Source: Rhizobium sp. (GTDB taxonomy: Bacteria > Pseudomonadota > Alphaproteobacteria > Rhizobiales > Rhizobiaceae). From it: a stretch of 16,933 nt of DNA. A model generated the notes under the pieces. It made no database searches. It was not told the origin of the DNA and saw only the letters and a program-made list of their open reading frames with translations. Below, one piece after another: positions 5,811-16,438 of the stretch (its first letter is position 1; the number at the start of each line of letters is the position of its first letter). The stretch is taken from the NCBI GenBank assembly GCA_003527225.1, contig DPXQ01000164.1, positions 70,954 through 87,886 of the forward strand. Direction: 5' to 3'. The translations under genes were made by a program, and so were the position numbers.

Positions 5811-8686
5811 TCAGCCGCCTCCAGCTTGCCCGCAATGCGGCGAGATTTCTTCGACAGTTCCTCATAATCCCGCTGCCAATCCGATGGGCCATTGGACGGC
5901 GCAACCTGCACGGCGGTCACCTTGTATTCCGGGCAGTTGGTCGCCCAGTCGGAGAAGTCCGTGGTGATGACATTGGCCTGCGTCTCGGGATGGTGGAAGG
6001 TCGTGTAGACGACGCCGGGCGAAACACGCTCGGTGATCAGCGCCCGAAGCGTCGTTTCGCCTGCCCGACTGGCCAGACGCACCCAGTCGCCGTCCTTGAT
6101 GCCACGCTGTTCGGCATCGTGCGGATGGATCTCGAGACGATCCTCCTCGTGCCACACCACGTTGCCCGTGCGCCGCGTCTGCGCGCCGACATTATACTGG
6201 CTGAGAATACGACCCGTGGTCAAAAGCAGAGGGAAACGTGGTCCCGTACGCTCATCGGTCGCCACGTATTCGGTGCGGATGAACTTACCCTTGCCGCGAA
6301 CGAAACCGTTCACATGCATGATCGGCGATCCGTCCGGGAACTTCTCGTTGCAGGGCCACTGTATCGATCCCATCTTCTCAAGATAGTCATAGGACACGCC
6401 CGCAAAGCTCGGCGTGGTGGCGGCAATCTCGTCCATGATCTCAGACGGATGGCTGTAATTCCACGACAGACCCATGGCCTGGGCCATCTTCTGCGTGACT
6501 TCCCAGTCGGCAAAGCCGTTCTTTGGCGACATCACCTTCCGAACGCGGTTGATACGGCGCTCGGCATTGGTGAACGTGCCGTCCTTTTCCAGGAAGGTCG
6601 AGCCCGGCAGGAAGACATGCGCGTAATTGGCAGTCTCATTGAGAAACAGGTCGTGTACGACGACGCATTCCATCGCGGCAAGGCCAGCCGAAACATGCTT
6701 GGTATCGGGATCCGACTGCAGGATGTCTTCGCCCTGGATATAGAGACCCTTGAACGAACCATCCACGGCGGCATCGAGCATGTTCGGGATGCGCAGACCC
6801 GGCTCGCTGTCGAGCTTGACGCCCCAAAGCTTCTCGAAGGTCTCGCGCGTTGCATCGTCGGAGATGTGACGATAGCCCGGCAGCTCGTGTGGAAAAGAGC
6901 CCATGTCGCACGAGCCCTGGACATTGTTCTGGCCTCTGAGCGGGTTCACCCCAACGCCCGGACGGCCGATATTGCCCGTCGCCATAGCAAGGTTGGCGAT
7001 CGCCATGACGGCTGTCGAGCCCTGGCTGTGTTCGGTGACCCCAAGACCGTAATAGATTGCTCCATTGCCGCCCTTCGCGTAGAGCCGGGCTGCGCCCCGA
7101 ACAAGATCAGCAGGAACGCCGGTGAACTTTTCCGTCTCTTCTGGGCTGTGTTGCGGCTCGGCGACAAAGGCCGCCCAGTCCTCGAATTCCGACCAGTCGC
7201 AGCGTTCGCGGATGAAAGCCTCATCGAACAGGCCTTCCGTGACGATGACATGCGCCAACGCGGTGATGACTGCGACATTGGTGCCCGGCTTGAGGGGCAG
7301 GTGGTAGTCCGCCCTAGCGTGGACGGAGGTGACGGTCTCGGTCTCGCGTGGGTCGAGCACGATCAGCTTGGCGCCCTGGCGGATGCGCTTCTTCATGCGC
7401 GAAGCGAAGACGGGGTGCGCCGCCGACGGGTTGGCGCCGATCACCATGATCACGTCAGCCTTCTCGACCGAATCGAAATCCTGCGTGCCGGCCGAGGTGC
7501 CGAAGGCCTGGCCGAGCCCGTAGCCGGTCGGCGAATGGCAGACGCGGGCGCAGGTATCGACATTGTTGTTGCCGAAGCCGGCACGGATCAGCTTCTGCAC
7601 GAGGAACGTTTCCTCGTTAGTGCAACGCGACGAGGTAATGCCGCCAATCGAATCCTTGCCATACTGGTACTGGAGACGGCGGAATTCGGAGGCGACATGG
7701 GCGAGCGCCTCCTCCCAGGTCACTTGCCGCCACGGATCGGTGATCTTCTCGCGCACCATCGGATTGAGGATGCGATCCTGGTGGGTGGCATAGCCATAGG
7801 CGAAACGGCCCTTGACGCAGGAATGCCCGCGATTGGCCTTGCCTTCCTTGTAGGGCACCATGCGCACAAGTTCTTCGCCGCGCATTTCCGCCTTGAACGA
7901 ACAGCCGACGCCGCAGTAGGCGCAGGTCGTCACGACCGAATGTTCCGGCTGGCCAATGGCGATCACAGACTTTTCGGTCAAGGTCGCGGTCGGGCAAGCC
8001 TGCACGCAGGCCCCGCAGGAAACGCATTCGGAAGAGAGGAAATCCTCGTGCATGCCGGGGGAGACGCGAGACTCGAAGCCACGGCCCTCGATGGTCAGTG
8101 CGAACGTTCCCTGCACCTCTTCGCAGGCCCGCACGCAGCGCGAGCATACGATGCACTTCGACGGGTCATAGGTGAAATAGGGGTTCGACTCGTCCTTGGG
8201 CATCCACTTGGCGTTGATGTCGCCATTCTTGCGTGCCCTGACGTGATTGTCGCCGTCATAGCCATACCGCACGTCGCGAAGGCCCACGGCACCGGCCATG
8301 TCCTGGAGTTCGCAATCGCCATTGGCAGCACAGGTCAGACAGTCGAGCGGGTGGTCGGAAATATAGAGCTCCATCACTCCCTTGCGGATCTGCTTCAAGC
8401 GATCCGTCTGGGTATGCACCACCATATTGTCGGCGACGGGGGTCGTGCAGGAAGCGGGCGTGCCATTGCGCCCTTCGATCTCCACCAGACAGAGCCGGCA
8501 GGACCCAAAGGCGTCCACCATGTCTGTGGCACAGAGCTTCGGCACCTGGATTCCAGCCTCCATGGAGGCGCGCATGACGGAAGTGCCGGCTGGCACCGTG
8601 ATCTGGTTTCCGTCAATGGTCAGGGTAACGGATTTTTCCGACGCCGACGCCGGCGTGCCGTAATCGATTTCAGGAACGAGGGGCAT
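5807..8686 (-). CDS. fdsA: NAD-dependent formate dehydrogenase, catalytic alpha subunit
   Basis: Catalytic subunit of 959 residues that oxidises formate to CO2 at a bis-MGD molybdenum (or tungsten) centre. An N-terminal NuoG-like electron relay holds a 2Fe-2S site (Cys52, 63, 66, 80) and a His-ligated 4Fe-4S site (His112, Cys116, 119, 125). Two ferredoxin-type 4Fe-4S clusters follow (Cys178-188 and Cys221-231), then the cofactor-proximal cluster (Cys255, 258, 262, 290). The catalytic pair is Cys383-His384 in CARVCHSPTG; cysteine rather than selenocysteine is used. Electrons pass to FdsB and NAD+. The ATG at 8686 follows AGGAGG by seven bases. A 63-base gap separates it from fdsB. Length and cluster set match the Rhodobacter capsulatus and Cupriavidus FdsA type; metal choice cannot be read from the sequence. 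Confidence 0.97.
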   Translation of the reverse strand: MPLVPEIDYGTPASASEKSVTLTIDGNQITVPAGTSVMRASMEAGIQVPKLCATDMVDAFGSCRLCLVEIEGRNGTPASCTTPVADNMVVHTQTDRLKQIRKGVMELYISDHPLDCLTCAANGDCELQDMAGAVGLRDVRYGYDGDNHVRARKNGDINAKWMPKDESNPYFTYDPSKCIVCSRCVRACEEVQGTFALTIEGRGFESRVSPGMHEDFLSSECVSCGACVQACPTATLTEKSVIAIGQPEHSVVTTCAYCGVGCSFKAEMRGEELVRMVPYKEGKANRGHSCVKGRFAYGYATHQDRILNPMVREKITDPWRQVTWEEALAHVASEFRRLQYQYGKDSIGGITSSRCTNEETFLVQKLIRAGFGNNNVDTCARVCHSPTGYGLGQAFGTSAGTQDFDSVEKADVIMVIGANPSAAHPVFASRMKKRIRQGAKLIVLDPRETETVTSVHARADYHLPLKPGTNVAVITALAHVIVTEGLFDEAFIRERCDWSEFEDWAAFVAEPQHSPEETEKFTGVPADLVRGAARLYAKGGNGAIYYGLGVTEHSQGSTAVMAIANLAMATGNIGRPGVGVNPLRGQNNVQGSCDMGSFPHELPGYRHISDDATRETFEKLWGVKLDSEPGLRIPNMLDAAVDGSFKGLYIQGEDILQSDPDTKHVSAGLAAMECVVVHDLFLNETANYAHVFLPGSTFLEKDGTFTNAERRINRVRKVMSPKNGFADWEVTQKMAQAMGLSWNYSHPSEIMDEIAATTPSFAGVSYDYLEKMGSIQWPCNEKFPDGSPIMHVNGFVRGKGKFIRTEYVATDERTGPRFPLLLTTGRILSQYNVGAQTRRTGNVVWHEEDRLEIHPHDAEQRGIKDGDWVRLASRAGETTLRALITERVSPGVVYTTFHHPETQANVITTDFSDWATNCPEYKVTAVQVAPSNGPSDWQRDYEELSKKSRRIAGKLEAAE

Positions 8687-8749
8687 GGGAAGCCTCCTGT
8701 ACAGAGAAGGTGGAAACGGGCGCCGGGCGGGCGGTGAAAGCTATGCTCG

Positions 8750-10306
8750 TCATTCTGCAGCCTCCACCATAGGCGACGGCGAAAAATCCTCAGGGAAGTG
8801 GTTCATCGCGCTCATCACCGGATAAGGCGTGAAACCGCCTAGCGCGCAAAGCGAGCCGAACTTCATCGTGTTGCACAGGTCGGCCAGAAGCGCCTTGTTC
8901 TTTTCCGGCTCAATTCCGCTGACAATACTGTCGGCAACCTCGACACCACGGGTAGAACCGATCCGGCATGGCGTGCACTTGCCGCAGCTTTCAATCGCGC
9001 AGAATTCCATGGCGAAGCGCGCCTGCTTCAGCATGTCGACGGTATCATCGAACACGACGATCCCGGCATGACCTATGAGACCATCCTTAGCCGCGAATGC
9101 CTCATAGTCGAAGACCGTGTCAAACAGCGCTCGCGGAAAATAGGCGCCGAGTGGTCCGCCGACCTGGACCGCCTTCACCGGGCGTCCGCTTGCCGTGCCG
9201 CCGCCGATTTCATCGACAATTTCGCCCAGCGTCAGGCCGAAGGCGGTCTCGTAGAGCCCGCCATGCTTGATATTTCCAGCAAGCTGGATGGGAATGGTGC
9301 CATGCGACCGGCCGACGCCGAAATCCCGATAGAACGTCGCGCCGCGATCTAGGATGACTGGCACCGACGCGAGCGATATGACATTGTTGACAACGGTCGG
9401 GCAGCCGAACAGGCCCTGAAGCGCCGGCAGCGGTGGTTTGGCGCGTACGATGCCGCGCTTGCCCTCGAGACTGTTGAGAAGTGACGTTTCCTCGCCGCAG
9501 ACATAGGCGCCGGCGCCCTCGCGCACTTCGATGTCGAAGGCATGGGCGGAGCCCAGAATGGACGGTCCCAGGATGCCCGCGCTCCGGGCAGTCTCGATCG
9601 CTGACCGCACGGTCTCGATGGCATGCGGATATTCCGATCGCGTATAGATGTAGCCTTTCGTGGCTCCAGTTGCGATACCGGCGATAATCATGCCTTCGAT
9701 CAGGACGAAGGGATCGCCTTCCATGATCATGCGGTCGGAGAACGTGCCGGAGTCGCCCTCATCCGCATTGCAGACGATATATTTGCGATCGCCCGGAGCA
9801 TCGGCGACCGTCTTCCACTTGATTCCGGTCGGAAAACCGGCACCTCCGCGTCCACGAAGGCCGCTCTCGGTCACTTGCGCAACGATCTCGGCAGGCGTCA
9901 GCGCCAATGCCTTTTCGAGACCTGTCAGCCCCTGATACGCGCGATAGTCGTCAAGGGACAGCGGATCTGTGACGCCGCAGCGGGCAAAGGTCAATCTGGT
10001 CTGACTGCGCAGGAAAGCGATATCCTTAGTGTGGCCCTGGCAGAGCGGATGTGCACCCCCGTGAATGAAATCCGCTTCAAAAAGGCTATGAACATCTGAG
10101 ACCTTGACGGGGCCATAGGCGATCCGTCCATGCTCTGTCCTGACCTCGACCATCGGCTCCAGCCACAGGAGACCGCGCGACCCATTGCGCACGATCTTGG
10201 CGTCGAGCCCACGCGCCTCTATCCCGCGGGAAATAGCCTCGGCGACCTTGTCTGCGCCGACGGCAAGTGCCGCAGAGTCACGGGGAACGAAAATCGTGAT
10301 CGTCAT
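8750..10306 (-). CDS. fdsB: NAD-dependent formate dehydrogenase, FMN/NAD beta subunit
   Basis: Diaphorase subunit of 518 residues, related to NuoF of complex I. It carries electrons from the FdsA clusters to NAD+. The N-terminal part (about 1-100) resembles a thioredoxin-like domain without a full set of cluster cysteines. FMN/NADH-binding signatures are [14 protein letters not shown] (151-164) and [17 protein letters not shown] (266-282). The 4Fe-4S motif is [10 protein letters not shown] plus a later cysteine (Cys441, 444, 447, 487). The start overlaps the fdsG stop as ATGA. All motifs are intact. Confidence 0.96.
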   Translation of the reverse strand: MTITIFVPRDSAALAVGADKVAEAISRGIEARGLDAKIVRNGSRGLLWLEPMVEVRTEHGRIAYGPVKVSDVHSLFEADFIHGGAHPLCQGHTKDIAFLRSQTRLTFARCGVTDPLSLDDYRAYQGLTGLEKALALTPAEIVAQVTESGLRGRGGAGFPTGIKWKTVADAPGDRKYIVCNADEGDSGTFSDRMIMEGDPFVLIEGMIIAGIATGATKGYIYTRSEYPHAIETVRSAIETARSAGILGPSILGSAHAFDIEVREGAGAYVCGEETSLLNSLEGKRGIVRAKPPLPALQGLFGCPTVVNNVISLASVPVILDRGATFYRDFGVGRSHGTIPIQLAGNIKHGGLYETAFGLTLGEIVDEIGGGTASGRPVKAVQVGGPLGAYFPRALFDTVFDYEAFAAKDGLIGHAGIVVFDDTVDMLKQARFAMEFCAIESCGKCTPCRIGSTRGVEVADSIVSGIEPEKNKALLADLCNTMKFGSLCALGGFTPYPVMSAMNHFPEDFSPSPMVEAAE

Positions 10307-10782
10307 CGGCGGGCCTCCGAAATGAGTGCATCACGCGTCGCAGCATCAATCCGGCCATGGACGTCTCCGTCGAGCATCGCCGCAGGCGCGCAGGCACACA
10401 GACCGAGGCAGAATACCGGCTCAAGCGTAACCGCTCCGTCAGTCGTCGTTTCATGCCAGTCGATTCCAAGCTGGCGCTTTGCCGAATCTGCCAGTTCATC
10501 TCCGCCCATGGACTGGCAAGCTTCGCCGCGACAGAGCTTCAGTACGTGCCGGCCAGAGGGCTCAGTGCGGAAATCGTGATAGAAAGAAACGACGCCGTGC
10601 ACTTCCGCGCGCGAAAGGTTCAGCGCCTCGGCGATCACCGGCTTTGCGTCCTCGGGCACGAAACCGAAGGCCTCCTGCACGGCATGCAGTATCGGAAGCA
10701 GCGGCCCTTCGAGAACACCATGTTCCTCGATAATTGCCTGGGTCCGCGACAAAATATCATCCGTAGATGATCGAATATTCAT
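10303..10782 (-). CDS. fdsG: NAD-dependent formate dehydrogenase, 2Fe-2S gamma subunit
   Basis: Electron-relay subunit of 159 residues, related to NuoE. A helical N-terminal part ([20 protein letters not shown] at about 22-41) precedes a thioredoxin-like 2Fe-2S domain with Cys84, Cys89, Cys125 and Cys129 (LCRGEACQS and CLGLCACAP). The ATG at 10782 is chosen because GGGAGGG lies six bases upstream. An in-frame ATG at 10824 would add 14 residues but has no clear ribosome-binding site. It is the first gene of the fdsG-B-A-fdhD-fdsD operon and overlaps fdsB by four bases. Upstream dyads at 10887-10904 and 10956-10976 suggest control by the adjacent LysR-type protein. Confidence 0.94.
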   Translation of the reverse strand: MNIRSSTDDILSRTQAIIEEHGVLEGPLLPILHAVQEAFGFVPEDAKPVIAEALNLSRAEVHGVVSFYHDFRTEPSGRHVLKLCRGEACQSMGGDELADSAKRQLGIDWHETTTDGAVTLEPVFCLGLCACAPAAMLDGDVHGRIDAATRDALISEARR

Positions 10783-10788
10783 GAACAG

Positions 10789-10795
10789 CCCTCCC
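10789..10795 (-). promoter_or_regulatory. Ribosome-binding site that decides the fdsG start
   Basis: GGGAGGG on the minus strand, six bases before the ATG at 10782. It lies inside the 14-codon extension that the alternative start at 10824 would imply, so the shorter protein is favoured. Confidence 0.75.
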
Positions 10796-10883
10796 AAACC
10801 GACACGAATTGGATCAGCGGACATCGTTGGAACGAGGGAGCCGTGTCGGTTATGTAGTTACCGCGCCTGCAAGACCGGAACCC

Positions 10884-10904
10884 TGTCAATCTCCGCTGAG
10901 ATTG
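10884..10904. promoter_or_regulatory. Dyad CAATCTC-N4-GAGATTG overlapping a TTGACA -35-like hexamer upstream of fdsG
   Basis: A perfect 7-bp inverted repeat (10887-10893 and 10898-10904, spacer CGCT) overlaps TTGACA at 10884-10889 on the minus strand. No T-run follows it, so it is not a standard lysR terminator. It could be an operator, or a hairpin near the 5' end of the fds transcript. No good -10 box is seen at normal spacing from the TTGACA, so the promoter call itself stays weak. Confidence 0.4.
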
Positions 10905-10955
10905 GTCTAGGATGGACACGACGACACTATGCGGTCAATAACGCTGTTCCGTCGC

Positions 10956-10976
10956 TTGATAGAAATTTCCTATCAA
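10956..10976. promoter_or_regulatory. Probable LysR-type operator of the fds operon
   Basis: TTGATAG-AAATTTC-CTATCAA is a perfect 7-bp dyad with a 7-base spacer. It contains the LysR-type T-N11-A core and the ATAG-N7-CTAT shape known for OxyR-class sites. It overlaps the stop codon of the lysR-type gene (10973-10975) and lies about 175 bases upstream of the fdsG start. A TTGACC hexamer at 10933-10938 would place the dyad near -63 of a start around 10903, the usual position for a LysR recognition site, but the matching -10 element is poor. Confidence 0.7.
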
Positions 10977-11866
10977 AACGCCTGAGTATCAGCCAGCCGC
11001 CGCCCTTCATGAAGTAGTGCCGAAACAAGAGGGGTAAAGGGTTCACGATGCTGCGCCACGAGACCCACCAAGTGTTCGGCTTCGGGTTCGATGATCGGAA
11101 TCATGCGGATCTCTGCCGAAAACCCAAAGGATTCAGCGACATTCTTCGGCATGATCGACGCCCAGCGCCCGGTGCGAATATGCGAAAAAAGCACGATCAT
11201 CGAATTTGACTCGAGCGTAGGCTTGGGCACAACGCCAGCTTCGGCCATATGCTGGTTGATGATCCGTCGGTTTTGCATGTCCGCAGTCAATAGACAAAGC
11301 CGAAGATCAGCAACTTCCCTCCAAGTCACAGTTGTTTGATCGGAAAGAGGCGTGCCTGCTGCCGTGATCAGATGATAGCGCTCAGGATAGAGCGGCACCA
11401 CCGTAACCCTGCCCAGCGGCTCATTGTCGAGATAGGTGATGCCCGCATCCACCTCGAAATTTTCAAGCAGGCTCAGGACCTGCAGTGACGTGCGTGAGCT
11501 TATTGAGAAAGTGACATCGGGATGCTTCGCCTGAAACGGCTCCGTGATGCGGGGAACCATGGCAAGCGCCGTCGGGATGACCGCAATACGAATGTGACCT
11601 GCCAGACCGTGGCGGGCGGCCCGCATTTCCTCGCGCATCGTACGGGTGTCGCCGACGATCCGCCGTGCCCATTCGAGCACGCGCTGGCCTTCGGGTGTCA
11701 GACCCTGGAACCGCGACCCCCTCTGCACCAACATGACGCCGAGTTGGTCTTCCAGCTGGCGGATCGCTGCCGATAGCGTCGGCTGCGATATCCCGCATTC
11801 CTCCGCAGCCCGCCCGAAGTGCCGTTCACGCGCCAAGGCGATAAAGAATTCCAGCTTGTCGATCAT
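10973..11866 (-). CDS. LysR-type transcriptional regulator, probable regulator of formate dehydrogenase
   Basis: DNA-binding regulator of 297 residues. The N-terminal winged helix-turn-helix (about 1-60) includes RHFGRAAEECGISQPTLSAA. The rest is a periplasmic-binding-protein-like effector domain (about 88-290), beginning at LAGHIRIAVIPTALAMVPRI. The ATG at 11866 has GAGGAG a few bases upstream; an upstream GTG at 11911 has none. It reads in the same direction as fdsG and is separated from it by 190 bases that hold two dyads, an arrangement seen for formate dehydrogenase LysR regulators (FdsR-like). The effector may be formate or a metal/cofactor signal; this cannot be told from the sequence. 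Assignment to LysR is firm, the target is inferred. Confidence 0.88.
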   Translation of the reverse strand: MIDKLEFFIALARERHFGRAAEECGISQPTLSAAIRQLEDQLGVMLVQRGSRFQGLTPEGQRVLEWARRIVGDTRTMREEMRAARHGLAGHIRIAVIPTALAMVPRITEPFQAKHPDVTFSISSRTSLQVLSLLENFEVDAGITYLDNEPLGRVTVVPLYPERYHLITAAGTPLSDQTTVTWREVADLRLCLLTADMQNRRIINQHMAEAGVVPKPTLESNSMIVLFSHIRTGRWASIMPKNVAESFGFSAEIRMIPIIEPEAEHLVGLVAQHREPFTPLVSALLHEGRRLADTQAF

Positions 11867-11941
11867 CGGCGCTCCTCGCAGCAGAGGATTAGCATGCCGC
11901 CGGCGGCACACAAACAGGCAACCGCCGGACCTGCCGATACG

Positions 11942-12355
11942 CTATTCGATTTGGGGCGCGGGCTCCTCGCTCGGCACGCAATACATCTTGTATAGTACCG
12001 ATACCAGCTCCGTCAGTCCCGGATTGGCAATGCTATAGTAGACCATCCGGCCTTTACGGCGCGTCTTGACCAATCGCTCGAGGCGCAGCCGCGCGAGATG
12101 CTGCGATACAACCGCCTGCTGCACGTTCACGATCGCCTCGATTTCGCCTACCGTTTTTTCGCCTCGGCTCAGAATGCAAAGAATGAGCAGCCGCGTCTCA
12201 TGAGAAAGCGCCTTCAGCAAGTCGCTCGCTGCCCTCGCCTTCGTCATGAAGTCGTCCAATTGGTCGCTCTCGATTTCAGCATTCGGCAAGTGAACAGTCA
12301 TGAAGCGGTCCGCAGCGTTGTACAAATCTCTAAAACGCGACATCCCATAACGCAT
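11942..12355 (-). CDS. ArsR/SmtB-family repressor, BigR/SqrR-like thiol sensor
   Basis: Winged-helix repressor of 137 residues. The family core runs from LLKALSHETRLLILCILSRG (47-66) through the recognition helix (QQAVVSQHLARLRLERLV) to the wing RRKGRMVYYSI. It has Cys60 in helix 2 and Cys126 in the last helix (LYKMYC), 66 residues apart. This is the spacing of the redox-active pair in BigR and SqrR, which sense persulfide by forming a tetrasulfide or disulfide link. The arsenic-type ELCVCDL metal motif is absent. The ATG at 12355 follows AGGGGG closely; in-frame ATGs at 12343 and 12301 are alternatives, so the N-terminal 18 residues are uncertain. Its neighbours are ldh upstream and the lysR gene downstream; no sulfide-oxidation gene is seen in the window. 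Confidence 0.85.
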   Translation of the reverse strand: MRYGMSRFRDLYNAADRFMTVHLPNAEIESDQLDDFMTKARAASDLLKALSHETRLLILCILSRGEKTVGEIEAIVNVQQAVVSQHLARLRLERLVKTRRKGRMVYYSIANPGLTELVSVLYKMYCVPSEEPAPQIE

Positions 12356-12363
12356 TACCCCCT

Positions 12364-12385
12364 AAAAACCAAGTGCGCGACTTGG
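12364..12385 (-). terminator. Rho-independent terminator candidate of ldh
   Basis: On the minus strand, CCAAGT-CGCGC-ACTTGG is followed at once by TTTTT. The 6-bp stem and T-run lie between the ldh stop and the arsR-type start, only nine bases before that ATG. It could also serve as an operator for the ArsR-type protein. Confidence 0.6.
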
Positions 12386-12428
12386 CCCGACCTCGGCAAA
12401 CGCTCGGCTTCACAAGCACAAAGAGAAA

Positions 12429-13511
<1,083 letters not shown>

Positions 13512-13514
13512 AAC

Positions 13515-13539
13515 GAAAAAAGCGGCCTCGCGGCCGCTT
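13515..13539 (-). terminator. Rho-independent terminator of the ATP synthase operon
   Basis: The minus strand forms a perfect GC-rich 8-bp stem, AAGCGGCC-GCGA-GGCCGCTT, running into six T residues. It lies 27 bases after the atpC stop codon. Confidence 0.93.
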
Positions 13540-13565
13540 CTGGCAATCTTGCTGAGGCATTCAGA

Positions 13566-13973
13566 TCAGGCAGGTATGATCACGCCGTTCAGATGCGTCA
13601 GCTCGGCAAGATACTGCTCGAGACGCGTCTTATGCTCATGGCTGTCAACGGCGTTGAGCTCGGCGCGGGCAGCCTCGATGCGCTTGGTCAGCGTTTCGCG
13701 GTTGAGTTCGCTCAGCGCCACGGCCGATTCGGCCAGCAGTGTACAGCCGGTCGGAACGATGTCCGCAAAGCCGCCAAACACCACATACTTGGTCACCTGG
13801 CCTGACGCCAGCTTCACCGAAACGACACCCGGCTTGATCGTCGTCATCGTCGGCGCATGATTCGCCATGACTGTCATTTCGCCTTCGGTAGCCGGAATTA
13901 CGACTTCGCTAACCTTCTCGGAAAGCAGCAGGCTTTCGGGCGAAACCAGTTCAAAATTGAAATTGTCGGCCAT
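13566..13973 (-). CDS. atpC: ATP synthase F1 epsilon subunit
   Basis: Subunit of 135 residues of the F1 central stalk; with gamma it couples proton flow to catalysis and can inhibit ATP hydrolysis. It has the family beta-sandwich opening (NFELVSPESLLLSEKVSEVV, then PATEGEMTVMANHAPTMTTI) and a short helical C-terminus. It is the last atp gene, 66 bases after atpD, and is followed by the operon terminator. Confidence 0.96.
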   Translation of the reverse strand: MADNFNFELVSPESLLLSEKVSEVVIPATEGEMTVMANHAPTMTTIKPGVVSVKLASGQVTKYVVFGGFADIVPTGCTLLAESAVALSELNRETLTKRIEAARAELNAVDSHEHKTRLEQYLAELTHLNGVIIPA

Positions 13974-14039
13974 GGCGGTTCACTTCTCTAAAAAGATCGG
14001 GAAAGGGGCGCGTGACATGCACGCGCCTCCAAACCGTTA

Positions 14040-15524
<1,485 letters not shown>

Positions 15525-15530
15525 TTAACC

Positions 15531-16409
15531 TCAGAGCGCTTCCGCGCCCGAAATGATTTCAATGAGTTCCTTGGTGATCTGGGCCTGGCGCTGACGGTTG
15601 TACGAGAGCGTAAGCTTATTGATCATCTCACCAGCATTACGCGTCGCATTGTCCATCGCGCTCATCTTGGCGCCCATTTCACCGGCGACGTTTTCGAGCA
15701 GCGCCCGGAAGATCTGCACCGAGATGTTGCGCGGTATCAGATCGCTGAGGATCGCACCGGCATCGGGCTCATATTCATAGACGGCCGCCGCACCGGTCGC
15801 AGCAACCGGCTCCGGGGAAGCAGCCGGGATCAGCTGCTGAGCGGTCGGCACCTGGCTGATCACGGACTTGAATTCCGAATAGAACAGCGTCGCGACGTCA
15901 AACTCGCCCTTGTCGAACATCGAAATGACCTTGCGGCCAATCGTGTCGGCATTTTCGAAAGCGACACGCTTGACCTCGCGGAGGTCGGTCCGTTCAACGA
16001 TGTTGGCCGCGAACTCGCGACGCAGGCTGTCAAAACCCTTCTTGCCGACGCAGAAGATCTTGACGGTCTTGCCGGCGGCGAGAAGCTTGCGGGCATGGTC
16101 ACGGGCAAAGCGGGCGATCTGTGAATTGAAACCGCCGCAAAGGCCGCGTTCGGCCGTGCAGACAATCAGCAAATGCACGTCGTCCTTGCCGGTCCCGGTC
16201 ATCAGCCGGGGTGCACTGTCATCGCTACCTACCGCCTGGGCGATATTGGCAAGGACGGCACCCATGCGCTGCGAATAGGGCCGGGCGGCCTCGGCCGCCT
16301 CCTGAGCACGACGCAGCTTCGCCGCGGCGACCATTTTCATCGCCTTGGTGATTTTCTGCGTCGCCTTGACGGAGGCGATCCGGTTTTTCAGATCCTTAAG
16401 TGAAGGCAT
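15531..16409 (-). CDS. atpG: ATP synthase F1 gamma subunit
   Basis: Rotor shaft subunit of 292 residues. The N-terminal coiled-coil helix ([20 protein letters not shown], followed by [15 protein letters not shown]) and the C-terminal helix ([20 protein letters not shown], followed by [21 protein letters not shown]) are characteristic. The middle contains the conserved [11 protein letters not shown]. It lies 29 bases after atpA and 24 before atpD. Confidence 0.98.
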   Translation of the reverse strand: MPSLKDLKNRIASVKATQKITKAMKMVAAAKLRRAQEAAEAARPYSQRMGAVLANIAQAVGSDDSAPRLMTGTGKDDVHLLIVCTAERGLCGGFNSQIARFARDHARKLLAAGKTVKIFCVGKKGFDSLRREFAANIVERTDLREVKRVAFENADTIGRKVISMFDKGEFDVATLFYSEFKSVISQVPTAQQLIPAASPEPVAATGAAAVYEYEPDAGAILSDLIPRNISVQIFRALLENVAGEMGAKMSAMDNATRNAGEMINKLTLSYNRQRQAQITKELIEIISGAEAL

Positions 16410-16438
16410 CCGTTATCCGTCCTTGGCTTGAGCCCCGA

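Noticed and set aside
5765..8737. Very long plus-strand open frame (990 codons) opposite fdsA
   Set aside because: It mirrors fdsA, whose Fe-S and catalytic motifs are all intact. The plus-strand product has no recognisable motif and is the usual antisense shadow in GC-rich DNA.
10868..10883. Possible second sigma-54 promoter upstream of fdsG (GGGTTCCGGTCTTGCA, minus strand)
   Set aside because: GG and GC are at the right spacing and TTGC matches, but TGGCAC is poorly matched and no GACA-AAA-TGTC dyad lies upstream. The LysR-type dyad explains regulation better.
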